This document shows positions 48,438 through 58,258 of a stretch of 64,000 nt of DNA, piece by piece. The translations under genes were made by a program, and so were the position numbers. Source of the DNA: Brasilonema sp. CT11. GTDB lineage: Bacteria; Cyanobacteriota; Cyanobacteriia; Cyanobacteriales; Nostocaceae. Positions within the stretch are counted from its first letter, which is position 1, and every line of letters begins with the position of its first letter. Under the pieces are notes generated by a model. The model saw only the letters and a list, made by a program, of their open reading frames with translations. It was not told the origin of the DNA and did no database searches. The stretch lies in contig NZ_JABXYX010000008.1 in NCBI RefSeq assembly GCF_017982655.1, positions 1 to 64,000 of the forward strand, in the 5' to 3' direction.

Positions 48438-48665
48438 TTAAATGCCAATAATTTCAGTCTCTAGAGTTTGATTTTCGTCAGTAATCCACAAATGCTTCCT
48501 GTTTTGCTTTGCTTCTACTGCTACCTGCATCAAAACTATACCTTTCACCAGAACCTCAGCCATGTCTCCATCAAGCTGTTGAGCCACATTCTTTAAAGTC
48601 TCATACAGTTCTGGTGACAAATCCAAGCTGATTTTTACACGCTGATTTTTATCTTGTACAGTCAT
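48438..48665 (-). CDS. Ribbon-helix-helix-like small protein
   Basis: 75 residues. QRVKISLDLSPELYETLKNVAQQ has the strand-helix pattern of MetJ/Arc-type DNA-binding proteins, and a second helix MAEVLVKGIVLMQVAVEAK follows. The tail KHLWITDENQTLETEIIG is unlike plain antitoxins. It is the first gene of a two-gene unit with a small membrane protein. Could be a regulator or antitoxin, or a structural adaptor. Confidence 0.65.
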   Translation of the reverse strand: MTVQDKNQRVKISLDLSPELYETLKNVAQQLDGDMAEVLVKGIVLMQVAVEAKQNRKHLWITDENQTLETEIIGI

Positions 48666-48938
48666 TTTTGTTGCCCCAGAATGTCACTACCTCTATTGTG
48701 CTTAAAAATTTAAGGCGATCGCCCTACTCCTTGCCGTTACCTATAAGTATATTTCAACACTCATAAGGCAAAGTCCAGTTTTCCATTTGTAGTTCGACGG
48801 GTTATTTAACACTTTTTTCAATTCATCTAAATTAGGTAGTTAGAAATTAGATATTTGAGTGCTTGTAATCCGTTACCTCAACTCAAGCTACAGAAAATTA
48901 CCTTAAACTCTATAGTCCTCTTGAAAATTCAGTAGCGC
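48666..48938. other. Spacer with HIP1 site, no gene
   Basis: 273 bases with the promoter of the RHH unit. Nothing else seen. Confidence 0.4.
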
Positions 48939-49389
48939 TTAGTCAGCGGATATTATTTTTGTTTGTGTCAAAGAGCTTGGTTCTAATAATGTGAGTTGTG
49001 TAGGATATTTGTGACGACGCAACTTATGACAGACGCCAAAATTTTGGTACTGCTTTATATCTATAATTATTTTACTAGCAAGTTCTTTGGCTAGTAATAC
49101 AGGTACAGCATTTCCAACCATTTTATATCCATCAAGTAGATTGTTGTATTTGAAAATAAAATTATCTGGAAAAGTTTGAATTCTGGCACATTCTCTAACA
49201 GATAATCTCCTGTATGGTTTGAATGAATTAGGATCGAAAATCCATTTGTCTTTCTCAACCCAAATCATTTTTTGTGCTTGAGGATGTATCGGAGCATGTC
49301 TACCACCTGCTTGAATTGTAAAAGATGGCTCATCCCAGGTTCTGACTCTATTTCTTGACATATAAATACTAGAAAAGCTACCTTCCATA
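48939..49389 (-). pseudogene. C-terminal remnant of a DNA cytosine-5 methyltransferase
   Basis: About 150 residues remain: SRNRVRTWDEPSFTIQAGGR (end of the target-recognition region), then motif IX-like YRRLSVRECARIQTFPDNF and motif X GYKMVGNAVPVLLAKELA. The catalytic PC loop and SAM-binding motifs are missing because the frame runs into MITE sequence at 49390. It must be inactive. It once belonged to a restriction-modification system or was a solitary methyltransferase; no restriction enzyme gene remains nearby. Confidence 0.85.
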
Positions 49390-49517
49390 TATAGCAATCC
49401 TAAATGAATTGTGAAATTATTCGTTGAGGTAGGGAACAGGGAACTCTTAACAGGGAACAGGGAAGAAGAATGTACAAATGTACTTTGTTTTTTTACAAAT
49501 GAAATAGGACTGCTATA
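49390..49517. repeat. MITE with IS630-type ends at the methyltransferase truncation
   Basis: tatagcaatcctaaatgaat at the left faces aaataggactgctata at the right, 128 bases in all. The ends resemble the right end of the IS630-like remnant at 52720-52740 (atcatttaggattgctata). The interior carries gaacaggga repeats. Confidence 0.7.
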
Positions 49518-49520
49518 CTT

Positions 49521-49615
49521 ATACCAAGTTGCGTTCTGTTGTAGTCGCGGGTTAAGCAAGATTGCTTCCTTTCACTCGCAATGATAGGTACTACCGGGGA
49601 ATTGCAACTTGGTAT
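49521..49615. repeat. MITE-like element, terminal repeat ataccaagttgc
   Basis: ataccaagttgcgttc faces gaattgcaacttggtat, a 95-base element of the same family as 20295-20427. It lies directly beside the IS630-type MITE. Confidence 0.65.
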
Positions 49616-50282
49616 TAATGTAGTGAAAATTGTCTGACTGGGGAACCAATTGGTGTCAACTTAAAGGACAAGTGATCGCCTTTGGCAGCACGGAGCATCG
49701 CCCACAACCAAATACTTTTCATGTGAGACCGAGTTACGCGAGGAGGCTAACTCGCACCTGTTTTAATGTAATGCCTAAGACAACAGTAATTTTATCTCAT
49801 AAGAATTAAAAACTTCTTGATAAATTTTACATTTATTTTTTCATTCATGATTTTTACATATGTGCAAATAATCATGGCTCCTAAAATTTTGGATATCTTC
49901 AGAACAATTTTAAACTTGTAAAAATGACTTGATATTAGATGGCTATTTTAATGTTGCTATTTAGTTCTAAAACATACTTCAAAATAAGTGTAGTAATTGT
50001 ATAGAAACGAAAAATGTATTAATTTAAATCATTCCAGCTAAAAATAGTGGTTTTTATTTACGCTGGATTACTAAATATATAAGTTATTTTTTTTACATTA
50101 TTAAAGTTTTACAAAAAAAAACTGACAAACACTATACTTTTTTGTCTGTTTATTGTAATTCGATACTTGTGAGCCAAAAACAACAGTAATTCCAACTAAG
50201 CAAAGCGATTGTGCATTTACTTTTTTGAGAACTTATTGTGAAAAAAGTAACTGGTATTTCCTAGCAGTGGATATTGGTGAAA
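49616..50282. other. AT-rich spacer, no gene
   Basis: About 670 bases, extremely AT-rich from 49790 to 50170. No frame, hairpin or RNA gene recognised. Confidence 0.45.
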
Positions 50283-50475
50283 TGGGGCAAAAATTCTGTG
50301 GGCTTGCACTTTGGATTTAAACTACATCTGAATTATTAATGATTGTGGAGAATTACTCCATTTTCACTAACTCCAGCCAATGTGGATGACCGAAAACCAG
50401 TGCCAGATATGACTCGTGACTTAATTGCTAAATTATTTGGTGATAGAGGATACATCTCTCACCAAATAATTTGAG
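50283..50475 (+). mobile_element. IS982-family transposase remnant
   Basis: Disrupted coding remains across frames: NSVGLHFGFKLHL, then [10 protein letters not shown], then [19 protein letters not shown] and [11 protein letters not shown]. These match the DDE core of IS982 transposases. At least two frameshifts and no start or stop context, so it is inactive. Confidence 0.8.
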
Positions 50476-50532
50476 GAGTTATATGAGCGAGGGTGGTCAT
50501 GCTGACTGTCCTTCTCTTATCCCTGTCTTTAA

Positions 50533-50766
50533 TATAGGACTTACGCACTGTACAAAGAGAAAATAATGTGCATTAACTAAACCGCAACCTGAATGACGTT
50601 TTTCTTCAAAAAAATTTACAAAATCCTCACAAGATCCTCACATTTCGTATTTATGTTGGAAATGACAATTCTTATTGAGCCAAAATAATGCGTCTTAAAA
50701 AAAGTTAAAACTGAAGATTTGACTCAATTCACATAATCAATTTTTTGACAATGCGTAAGTCCTATA
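50533..50766. repeat. MITE-like element, terminal repeat tataggacttacgca
   Basis: tataggacttacgcactgt (50533-50551) is inverted at 50748-50766 with one mismatch. 234 bases with a noncoding AT-rich interior. Related ends are at 20483-20586. Confidence 0.75.
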
Positions 50767-50893
50767 ATACCTGAATCTCTACTAAAAATCTTGTATCACC
50801 ACAGATACGGCAGAGCTAAACGGAGTAATTGACAGCGTTCAAAACAATTGTCATTTGATACATTTTTTGTGTTCTTTACCACGGTACTAATCA

Positions 50894-52354
50894 ATGAAAT
50901 CTAATTTGAATAAGAAATCTTTGTTTTCCAGCTTGATAGCCGTAGCAAACTCTCTAGTCTTTTCCACGAATGGAAATCATCAAAAAGAAAAGCGAATTAA
51001 GTCAATGAAGTCTGGGGGTTCAAGCAAAACTATTACGATAAAATTTCTTCCATTCGCTGTGTTCACATCTATTTTTACAATCGGCTGGTTGACACCATGT
51101 AATGCAAATATCATGACAGTGACAATGAGTAGTGCGACCACTATAGATACCACTCAACTTGATTCGACAAATAACTTCAATCCTAATCAAAGGACTTTTT
51201 TCTTAATACATGGATGGAATTCTAAGCCGGATGATAATTTAAAGAATGTGGCTCTTTTTTTAAATGCATTATATCCCAACGCAAACATAATCAAAGTAGA
51301 TTGGAGTGCGGTAGCTGCGTCGTGGAGTTATCCATATGTTGCAGGACAGGTTCCATGGGTCGCGGATACGTTGGCAAGAAAAATAAATAGTTTGGGAATT
51401 GATACCACTCAAACTACCTTTGTAGGGCATAGTTTAGGAGCCCACATATCAGGATTTACTAGTGGACAATTGCAAAGACAGTATAACAAAAACGTCAAAC
51501 AGGTTGTTGGACTAGATGCAGCCGCTCCGTTTTGGCAATATTACGATCCAACAGGAACCGGTAACCAAGGTGCATATTCGGCCGGATTAAATAAAGGGCA
51601 AGCCCAGAGGGTCGTTGCAATACATTCGAGTAATTCTGCCTGTGCTGCTGGTTATGGAAATAATTCCCGAATTGGTGATATGGATATATACCTTCGTAGG
51701 GGAAACCAGGTATACGGTGGAAATTGTTTTATGCCTCAAGATCATAGTTTAGCCGTCTGGACATATCAGTATATGGCGGAGCGTCTATTAGCAAGACCAA
51801 AAACCAACGACTATACATATGCAAAAGGATATGCTTTTTCTGGAGAAACTGGAGCCACTTTCCCACCTGAAAGCTACACTAAAACCATGCAGTTTTTCGA
51901 TCTTAACGACTCAGCTCTTCAAGGAGCATATACTCTCGATGTTAGTGCACAATTTAGTGGACAAGATGGTAACAGTTCTTATCGTGCTGGAGATTTTAAA
52001 TTCCCTAATAAATCAGGGCAGTACTACTCCGACGGTTCTAATCATTATTGCCAACGGCCCAATAGCCCAGATCAAGATCCGGGTTCCTTCAATGGAAATG
52101 TATTAGGCGGTTATTACTCAATGACTTACGATGGTTTTTGTGATGGTTCCAAAAAACCATTCACCGGGGTCGGTCCGTATAAATTTGATAATAAGAACTT
52201 GCTTTTCTGGAGCAACGGTGGAGGGCATTATTGCCTTTATGACTCTTGGAATAATTTTACCAAGTTAGCTCCTTGGGCTAATGGACAATACACGACCGTG
52301 CACGGTGATATGACTGAAAATCAATTAACTTATGACGTGGTGTGTGGAGGGTAA
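50894..52354 (+). CDS. Secreted lipase of the animal (pancreatic) lipase type
   Basis: 486 residues, or 449 if translation begins at the ATG at 51005, where a better signal peptide starts (TIKFLPFAVFTSIFTIGWL ending near CNA). Lipase domain: FFLIHGWNS oxyanion region, nucleophile GHSLGAH, acid in VVGLDAAAPFW, histidine in FMPQDHSLAVW. This is the order in pancreatic/lipoprotein/phospholipase A1-like lipases. The C-terminal 150 residues (FKFPNKSGQYYSDGSNHYC; LLFWSNGGGHYCLYDSW) form two repeated Tyr/Cys-rich segments that may bind a surface. Likely exported triglyceride or phospholipid hydrolysis. It lies between IS remnants, suggesting acquisition by transfer. Confidence 0.85.
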   Translation: MKSNLNKKSLFSSLIAVANSLVFSTNGNHQKEKRIKSMKSGGSSKTITIKFLPFAVFTSIFTIGWLTPCNANIMTVTMSSATTIDTTQLDSTNNFNPNQRTFFLIHGWNSKPDDNLKNVALFLNALYPNANIIKVDWSAVAASWSYPYVAGQVPWVADTLARKINSLGIDTTQTTFVGHSLGAHISGFTSGQLQRQYNKNVKQVVGLDAAAPFWQYYDPTGTGNQGAYSAGLNKGQAQRVVAIHSSNSACAAGYGNNSRIGDMDIYLRRGNQVYGGNCFMPQDHSLAVWTYQYMAERLLARPKTNDYTYAKGYAFSGETGATFPPESYTKTMQFFDLNDSALQGAYTLDVSAQFSGQDGNSSYRAGDFKFPNKSGQYYSDGSNHYCQRPNSPDQDPGSFNGNVLGGYYSMTYDGFCDGSKKPFTGVGPYKFDNKNLLFWSNGGGHYCLYDSWNNFTKLAPWANGQYTTVHGDMTENQLTYDVVCGG

Positions 52355-52390
52355 GCGCATTTTATTGGACTTTGGATAAAATCAAAAACC

Positions 52391-52422
52391 GTATTTGCGT
52401 AAGTTTTACGCAAATACGGCAA
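52391..52422 (+). terminator. Hairpin after the lipase gene
   Basis: ccgtatttgcgtaa pairs with ttacgcaaatacgg around a three-base loop, about 35 bases after the stop. Confidence 0.65.
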
Positions 52423-52445
52423 AATCGCACTAACTCAGGGAATAA

Positions 52446-52740
52446 TCAACAAACTATCGTTCTGCCGAAATTCGAGCGTACTTAGACTCTTTAAATCATG
52501 CTCTTGATGAACACCAATGGAAAATTACTTGTCTTCGGTTTGCTCCTAATGACCCAGAACAAAATCCAGTGGAAGATATTTGGTTGCACGCCAAAAACTT
52601 TGTCAAAGAGTTTTATCATCTATGTAAATCTTTTGCTGCGGTTAAGAAATTATTTGAACTTGTGACTCACCATCAAATCTTCGATTTTCCGAAAATATTT
52701 ATGTATGATTCATTTTCACGAATCATTTAGGATTGCTATA
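52446..52740 (+). mobile_element. IS630-family transposase C-terminal remnant with IS end
   Basis: An open stretch of 94 codons without a start encodes the DDE transposase tail, FAPNDPEQNPVEDIWLHAK with the catalytic Glu in PVEDIW. It ends in TAG inside the terminal repeat atcatttaggattgctata. The 5' two thirds are gone. Confidence 0.85.
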
Positions 52741-52818
52741 TTTTAATTAGATAATAAAGATTATGCCGCTCCTCATGTGTGAAGAGCGGTAAAACCGTAT
52801 CGTATCAGATTGCTAAAT

Positions 52819-55032
52819 CTAACCCACCAATTCAATCCCCCGCTTCACCAAGGCCTGTGCAGTCAAACCATTAAACGCCATCAACTCGCCAGCACTCGCT
52901 GTGGTTTCCCCACGCTTCCACGCGAAGGTATCGCGCTTGCTGGTACTCCGTAACATGATGGGTTCCAGTATCGCCGCAGCACCACCAGTCACACCAATGA
53001 GTGCATCGCCATCAAACAATTCGGCAAATTTCTCATCATCCACAAAATCGCCATCAGCTTCAGAACAAATATCCCAAGCAGTATCATGGGGACGATATAA
53101 ACGACGGGGGTTAATAACAGAAACAATTTTTGCACCAATACCTTCTTTTTCTAATAAAGCAGCAGCTTCAAAGACTGGTATTAATGTCATATCCCCAATA
53201 ACAGCAAAGACAACTTTCTTATTACCAGAAACTTCTTGTAACACGACTGCACCATCGCGTAACCCTTGACTTGTTTGTTCAAAAGTAGTGCGAATTTGCA
53301 ATGGTGACTTACTCGCAGTAATCACAATTCCCTTATTTTTAGTCGTCAATGCCCAGTCATAACAAACCTGAATACTGTTAGCATCAGGAGGAAATAATGG
53401 GAAGACATTACCATTGCGCATTAACGAAGCAAAATAAGCTTCAATTTCCGGACGTTGGTGAGTCCAACCGTTGCGTCCTTGCTCTAATGCACCAGCGGTG
53501 AATAATGTAATAGTCGAAGGAGTGCGACGCCGCAATTCTGCCATTGCTTGCGTGACTGTTTGCCAAATTGGTAAACCGTTGATGGCAAAAGATTCGTAGG
53601 AACACCACAAAGTCCGCGCACCCATTAACGCTAAACCAGCAGCTAACCCCGCACAAGCATCTTCACTCAAAGGTTCGTACACTTGTCCATTGGGTGCTTG
53701 GTAATATAAGTCATCTGTCGTGGGGTGGATAATTTTGAGTGCTTGGTTAATATTGGCAATACCAGATGCTTCGTTACCGTCGGCGTTAGTCACGAAAAAG
53801 TTGCGATCTATCTGTCCTACCTTAGCCACCAATGTTCCCATAGATGTGGTGGAAACTTTCGGTTCGCCACCCACTGGATATTCTTCCAAAGGCAATTCGC
53901 CTAATTCTGGCAACTTATACTCAAATTCTGTCACAACTGTTTTCGCTGCTGGACCTCCGCCTGCGCGTTCACAGTTTGTCCGTACGAGTTGCCAAACTTC
54001 TGGAGGTAAGGCACGTTCTTTCAGCGCACTGACAATATGGGGAGCATCTAAGGTGTCTTTAGCATAGAGGTTGTGAGACTTGGAACCCCGTGCATGCACT
54101 CCAGCACCTTTGAGTTGTTTGATGATAAATACGGTTAGCTTACCACTTAGTGCAGAACGCGCTGCTTCATCTACACCTGTGAGTACAGCTTTGGTAAAAG
54201 CTAGCCGCTGCTCAAAGGAAAAGGCGGTACTATCAACATAATCCCCCTTTTGATTTGCGTCGTCAAAGTCTTTGGCATCGACTAACACGACTTTTTCAAA
54301 ACCGTTACCTTGCCAGTATGCCGTCATTTGTTCATTGGTTTTGAGAGACACCATGCTGTGGTGTTCTTGGCTGTAACCGTTCCACACCAAAACTGGTAAG
54401 AAGTTGGTGACACTTGGAAAAGCGGTGTGGAAGTGTGCTATTGAACTGATGATATACGGTTCACCCAATCCACCATCGCCAACGGTGAAGGGAAAAAGCT
54501 TGTCTTTGTGCAACAATGCAGCTGACATTGCAAAGTGTTGTCCTTGTCCTAAAGGACCTGCAGGTCCAAGAATACCAGGAATATAGCCAGAAAGGTGTCC
54601 TAACAGCCCATGTTTTTCCCGGAAGCGATCGCGCAATTGTTGCACTGTCTCAATTCCCATGTCCTCTAGTGATCGATCCAAGAACATGGCACTATAAAAT
54701 CCAGGGGCATGGTGTCCCACTTCGGTAATAATGTTTTTGTAACCGAGCATGACAAGCGCCGCATAAGCTTCCGCTTGAGAAGCAAAACCACCTGGGTGTC
54801 CAGAAGCTTTACTTGCTGTGACTTGCAGTATTAGGTAACGCAAAGCGTCAGCAGTTAGTAAGGTTTGGAAGGCGGCGGTTGGATCATCAGGATTGGCGAT
54901 CGCCACTTTACCTGACTCTATGACAGGTGTTCCACCATATTTTTCAAAACCGGGGATTGCTTCACCAAAGTATTGAATACCTTCACAAAAATTAGGAGCC
55001 GCTGAAGTTTCCTTTGGGGTTGTTGCCGTCAT
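52819..55032 (-). CDS. Transketolase-like thiamine-diphosphate enzyme
   Basis: 737 residues. N-terminal ThDP domain: ASKASGHPGGF, then GLLGHLSGYIPGILGPAGPLGQG and the GDG motif at 185 (VGDGGLGEPYIISS to the Asn in VLVWN). The middle pyrimidine-binding domain follows (about 430-580), then a transketolase C-terminal domain. It diverges from canonical transketolase and from phosphoketolase (about 800 residues), so the substrate is uncertain. A two-carbon transfer on sugar phosphates is family inference. ATG at 55032. Confidence 0.8.
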   Translation of the reverse strand: MTATTPKETSAAPNFCEGIQYFGEAIPGFEKYGGTPVIESGKVAIANPDDPTAAFQTLLTADALRYLILQVTASKASGHPGGFASQAEAYAALVMLGYKNIITEVGHHAPGFYSAMFLDRSLEDMGIETVQQLRDRFREKHGLLGHLSGYIPGILGPAGPLGQGQHFAMSAALLHKDKLFPFTVGDGGLGEPYIISSIAHFHTAFPSVTNFLPVLVWNGYSQEHHSMVSLKTNEQMTAYWQGNGFEKVVLVDAKDFDDANQKGDYVDSTAFSFEQRLAFTKAVLTGVDEAARSALSGKLTVFIIKQLKGAGVHARGSKSHNLYAKDTLDAPHIVSALKERALPPEVWQLVRTNCERAGGGPAAKTVVTEFEYKLPELGELPLEEYPVGGEPKVSTTSMGTLVAKVGQIDRNFFVTNADGNEASGIANINQALKIIHPTTDDLYYQAPNGQVYEPLSEDACAGLAAGLALMGARTLWCSYESFAINGLPIWQTVTQAMAELRRRTPSTITLFTAGALEQGRNGWTHQRPEIEAYFASLMRNGNVFPLFPPDANSIQVCYDWALTTKNKGIVITASKSPLQIRTTFEQTSQGLRDGAVVLQEVSGNKKVVFAVIGDMTLIPVFEAAALLEKEGIGAKIVSVINPRRLYRPHDTAWDICSEADGDFVDDEKFAELFDGDALIGVTGGAAAILEPIMLRSTSKRDTFAWKRGETTASAGELMAFNGLTAQALVKRGIELVG

Positions 55033-55229
55033 GCTAAGTACCTTAATCTAAGTATGAGGAGACACTGGAGATGCTCTTCAATTTAACAAAGATTTTACAA
55101 CTTTCAGGTTGTAACAGTTTATTGTTCTTTCGCAATATAAATATAAGGAGATTCAATCTAAATTCAAAAAATTAATTTTGTTTTTTGAATTTCAGTGGCA
55201 AAAAAGAATAAAAGCAAAAAACAAGGCTT

Positions 55230-56606
55230 ATGAAACTACCAAATGGACCGCAAACTCCAGGGCTGGTACAAATGCTCCAGTGGGTTTTCAGCCCCATGTC
55301 ATTTATGGAAGCTTGTACTAAACGCTACGGGGATATCTTCACATTGCAGCTAAATCGTCCGGTGGTTTTTGTCAGCAATCCTGCGGCGATGCAGCAGATG
55401 TTGACGAGCGACACAAAGCAGTTTGAGGCTCCTAGTGACTGGAACACTCCTTTTGAACCTATGCTTGGCAAGAATTCTGTCATCACTCTTAGTGGTAAGG
55501 CACACCAGCGTCAACGACAGTTAATGATGCCTTCGTTTCATGGTGACAGAATGCGAACCTACGGTCAGGTTATTGGCGATATTACAGAGGAAATTAGCAG
55601 CCAGTGGCAGATAGACAAACCCTTCTGCGCACGGTCTGCAATGCAAGCTATCACCTTGCGGGTGATGATGCAAGCCGTGTTTGGCTTATATGAAGGTTCA
55701 CGCGCCCAAGAATTGGAGGAAGTTTTAAGTCTGATGATGGATGAAGGAGGACAATCTCCTGCAAGAGCGCTCATCCTTTATTTTCCAGCCCTACAACGGG
55801 ATTTAGGTTCACTCACGCCTTGGGGAAAGTTCTTGCGCCGCCGGGAACGAGTTAACCAAATGCTGTACGCGGAAATTCGCGAACGGCGAGAGCAACCAGA
55901 CTCATCGCGGACAGATGTCCTCAGCTTGCTGATGGCGGCGAAGGATGAAGCAAACCAGCCAATGACTGATGAGGAATTACGTGATGAGTTAATGACTTTG
56001 TTAGTAGCAGGTCACGAAACTACAGCCACAGCGTTAACCTGGGCATTGTACTGGATTCACAAACTGCCAGGAGTACGAGAAAAACTTCTAGAGGAACTTG
56101 ATACTTTGGGCGATCGCCCAGACCCCAGCACCATTTTCAAATTACCCTATTTAAATGCTGTGTGCTGTGAAACCTTGCGGATTTATCCAGTGGCGATGCT
56201 TACCTTTCCACGAGTGGTGAGAACACCCGTATCGTTGTCTGGACAGGAACTTGAACCAGGTACAGTTGTCATGGGCTCAATTTATCTGACTCATCAGCGT
56301 GAGGATTTATATCCCCAACCCAAACAGTTTAACCCAGAACGTTTTCTGGAAAGGCAATTTTCCGCTTATGAGTATTTGCCGTTTGGTGGTGGTGTCAGGC
56401 GTTGCATAGGTATGGCATTTGCCCAGTTTGAAATGAAAGTTGTGCTTGCTACCATCCTGTCGCGCTGGGAATTGGCGCTGGTTGATGAGGGTGATGTGGG
56501 ATCAAAACGCCGTGGTTTGGTTTCAGGTCCCAACCGTTCTATCCAAATGGTTGTTAAAGGTCAGCGATTGGTTAAGTCTAAAATTTTGGAATCTATCGCT
56601 GGTTAA
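55230..56606 (+). CDS. Cytochrome P450, CYP110-like
   Basis: 458 residues, soluble. Substrate/oxygen helix AGHETTATALTW, ExxR (CCETLRIYP), and haem loop FGGGVRRCIG with axial Cys392. N-terminus KLPNGPQTPGLVQMLQWVF is typical of the cyanobacterial CYP110 group, which hydroxylates fatty acids or terpenoids. No redox partner nearby. It is upstream of a second P450 on the same strand, 305 bases away. Confidence 0.92.
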   Translation: MKLPNGPQTPGLVQMLQWVFSPMSFMEACTKRYGDIFTLQLNRPVVFVSNPAAMQQMLTSDTKQFEAPSDWNTPFEPMLGKNSVITLSGKAHQRQRQLMMPSFHGDRMRTYGQVIGDITEEISSQWQIDKPFCARSAMQAITLRVMMQAVFGLYEGSRAQELEEVLSLMMDEGGQSPARALILYFPALQRDLGSLTPWGKFLRRRERVNQMLYAEIRERREQPDSSRTDVLSLLMAAKDEANQPMTDEELRDELMTLLVAGHETTATALTWALYWIHKLPGVREKLLEELDTLGDRPDPSTIFKLPYLNAVCCETLRIYPVAMLTFPRVVRTPVSLSGQELEPGTVVMGSIYLTHQREDLYPQPKQFNPERFLERQFSAYEYLPFGGGVRRCIGMAFAQFEMKVVLATILSRWELALVDEGDVGSKRRGLVSGPNRSIQMVVKGQRLVKSKILESIAG

Positions 56607-56812
56607 GTTTTTAAGGAACAATATTTTGATATAGTTTTCTACGCAGAATAACTGAGTAGTTGTAGGTAAGGCATATGCCTTACCTACAAATTTTGAGTGA
56701 GAAATTTGAAGAAAACGAACCGCCCAGGACACCAAGTTAAAACAATAAAGAAATATCTGAAGTTCTATAAAATCCCTATTTGATTTTTGAACGGAACTCA
56801 GTAAAGTTTATG

Positions 56813-56872
56813 TTCTCTGTTCCCTGTTCCCTGTTCCCTGTTCCCTGTTCCCTGTTCCCTGTTCCCTACCTC
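56813..56872 (+). repeat. gttccct heptamer array invading the second P450 5' end
   Basis: About seven tandem copies of the 7-mer ttccctg. It is in frame with the P450 and would encode VPCSLFP units if translation began at 56810. The same heptamer appears singly at 13640, 49435 and 63270. Confidence 0.88.
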
Positions 56873-56911
56873 AACGAGTTCGTTCGTAAACCATACCGGA
56901 TTCCTATATAT

Positions 56912-58258
56912 ATGATTGGTTCTTTGAAACAAACACTGCAATTAATTATTAATCCAACGAGGTTTTTAGAAGATTGTGCGGCTAAGTATGGTGACACGTT
57001 CACGGTTCGAGTATTAGGGATAAATTCGCCGCCAGTGGTGTTTTTTGGTAGTCCGGAAGCGATCGCTGAGTGTTTTGCTGTGCCTGCTAAAGATTTGGAT
57101 TTTAAGAAGGCAACTCATGTTTTTGAGCCTTTGTTTGGGGAGAATTCGATTGTTTTGCAAGAGGGGCGATCGCACAATCGCCAACGCCAATTATTGATGC
57201 CACCCTTTCATGGCGATCGTATGAAAACTTACGGTCAAGTCATTTGCCAAATCACTGAAAATATTATTCAAAATTGGACACAAGGCAAATCTATTTCTGT
57301 ACAGCATGTTATGCCAGATATTACTTTACAAATAATTTTACAAGTAGTATTTGGGATCAGTCCCGGTGTCCGTTATGAAAAATTAAAACAACTGCTGAGT
57401 TCTTTATTAGAAGATGTAACGAAACCTTTATATTCTACCTTCTTTTTCTTTCCACCACTACAAAAAGATTTAGGTGCATGGAGTCCTTGGGGAAATTTCC
57501 AAAAACGTCGCGAGGAAATTGACAAACTGATTTATGCAGAGATTTCTGAACGACGTTTATCTAACGATGCTTCACGTACAGATATTCTCAGTCTGCTGAT
57601 GTCAGCGCGTGACGAAAATGGACAGCAAATGACAGATAAAGAGTTACGTGATCAATTAGTTTCACTGTTGCTTTTAGGATATGAAACGACAGCTGCTGTC
57701 TTAGCTTGGCTATTTTATTTAATTCACTTCCACCCACAAGTAAAAGATAAGCTGATGCAGGAATTGAGGACTTCAGGCGATACACTTAATCCCGAAACTA
57801 TCACTCAATTACCATACCTGAGTGCTGTCTGTTCGGAAACACTCCGACTTCACCCCATTGCTCTTATTTGTACGCCACGAATGGTAAAAGACAAAGTAGA
57901 AATTGCTGGTCAAAAATTGACATCTGGGACAGTTTTAGTTCCCAGTATTTATTTAGCTCATCGACGCGCAGAAACTTACCCAGAACCAGAAAAATTTCAA
58001 CCAGAAAGATTTCTCAATCAAAAATTTTCACCTTATGAATATTTACCCTTTGGAGGAGGTTATCGCGGTTGTATAGGTGCAGCATTTTCTATGTATGAAA
58101 TGAAATTAGTTACAGCAACTATTTTGTCACGTTTTCAGCTAGAGCTTACTGATAAGCATCCAGTGCGTCCAGTACGTCGCGGAATTACGATTGTTCCCTC
58201 TGGTGGTGTACAAATGGTTGTTACTAACCAGATAAATAAAGCGAAAGTTTTTATATAA
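56912..58258 (+). CDS. Cytochrome P450, second CYP110-like paralogue
   Basis: About 448 residues from the ATG at 56912; a longer form starting at ATG 56810 would begin with heptamer-encoded sequence. Helix motif LGYETTAAVLAW, ExxR in CSETLRLHP, haem loop FGGGYRGCIG with axial Cys387. The usual Pro-rich N-terminus (KLPxGPxxP) is absent; the frame here reads KPYRIPIYMIGSLKQTLQL after the repeat, so the true start may have been destroyed or shifted. The protein core is intact. Confidence 0.88.
   Translation: MIGSLKQTLQLIINPTRFLEDCAAKYGDTFTVRVLGINSPPVVFFGSPEAIAECFAVPAKDLDFKKATHVFEPLFGENSIVLQEGRSHNRQRQLLMPPFHGDRMKTYGQVICQITENIIQNWTQGKSISVQHVMPDITLQIILQVVFGISPGVRYEKLKQLLSSLLEDVTKPLYSTFFFFPPLQKDLGAWSPWGNFQKRREEIDKLIYAEISERRLSNDASRTDILSLLMSARDENGQQMTDKELRDQLVSLLLLGYETTAAVLAWLFYLIHFHPQVKDKLMQELRTSGDTLNPETITQLPYLSAVCSETLRLHPIALICTPRMVKDKVEIAGQKLTSGTVLVPSIYLAHRRAETYPEPEKFQPERFLNQKFSPYEYLPFGGGYRGCIGAAFSMYEMKLVTATILSRFQLELTDKHPVRPVRRGITIVPSGGVQMVVTNQINKAKVFI

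Noticed and set aside
48939-49559. Intact 206-residue methyltransferase
   Set aside because: The first 50 or so residues come from MITE sequence; catalytic motifs are absent, so it is a remnant.
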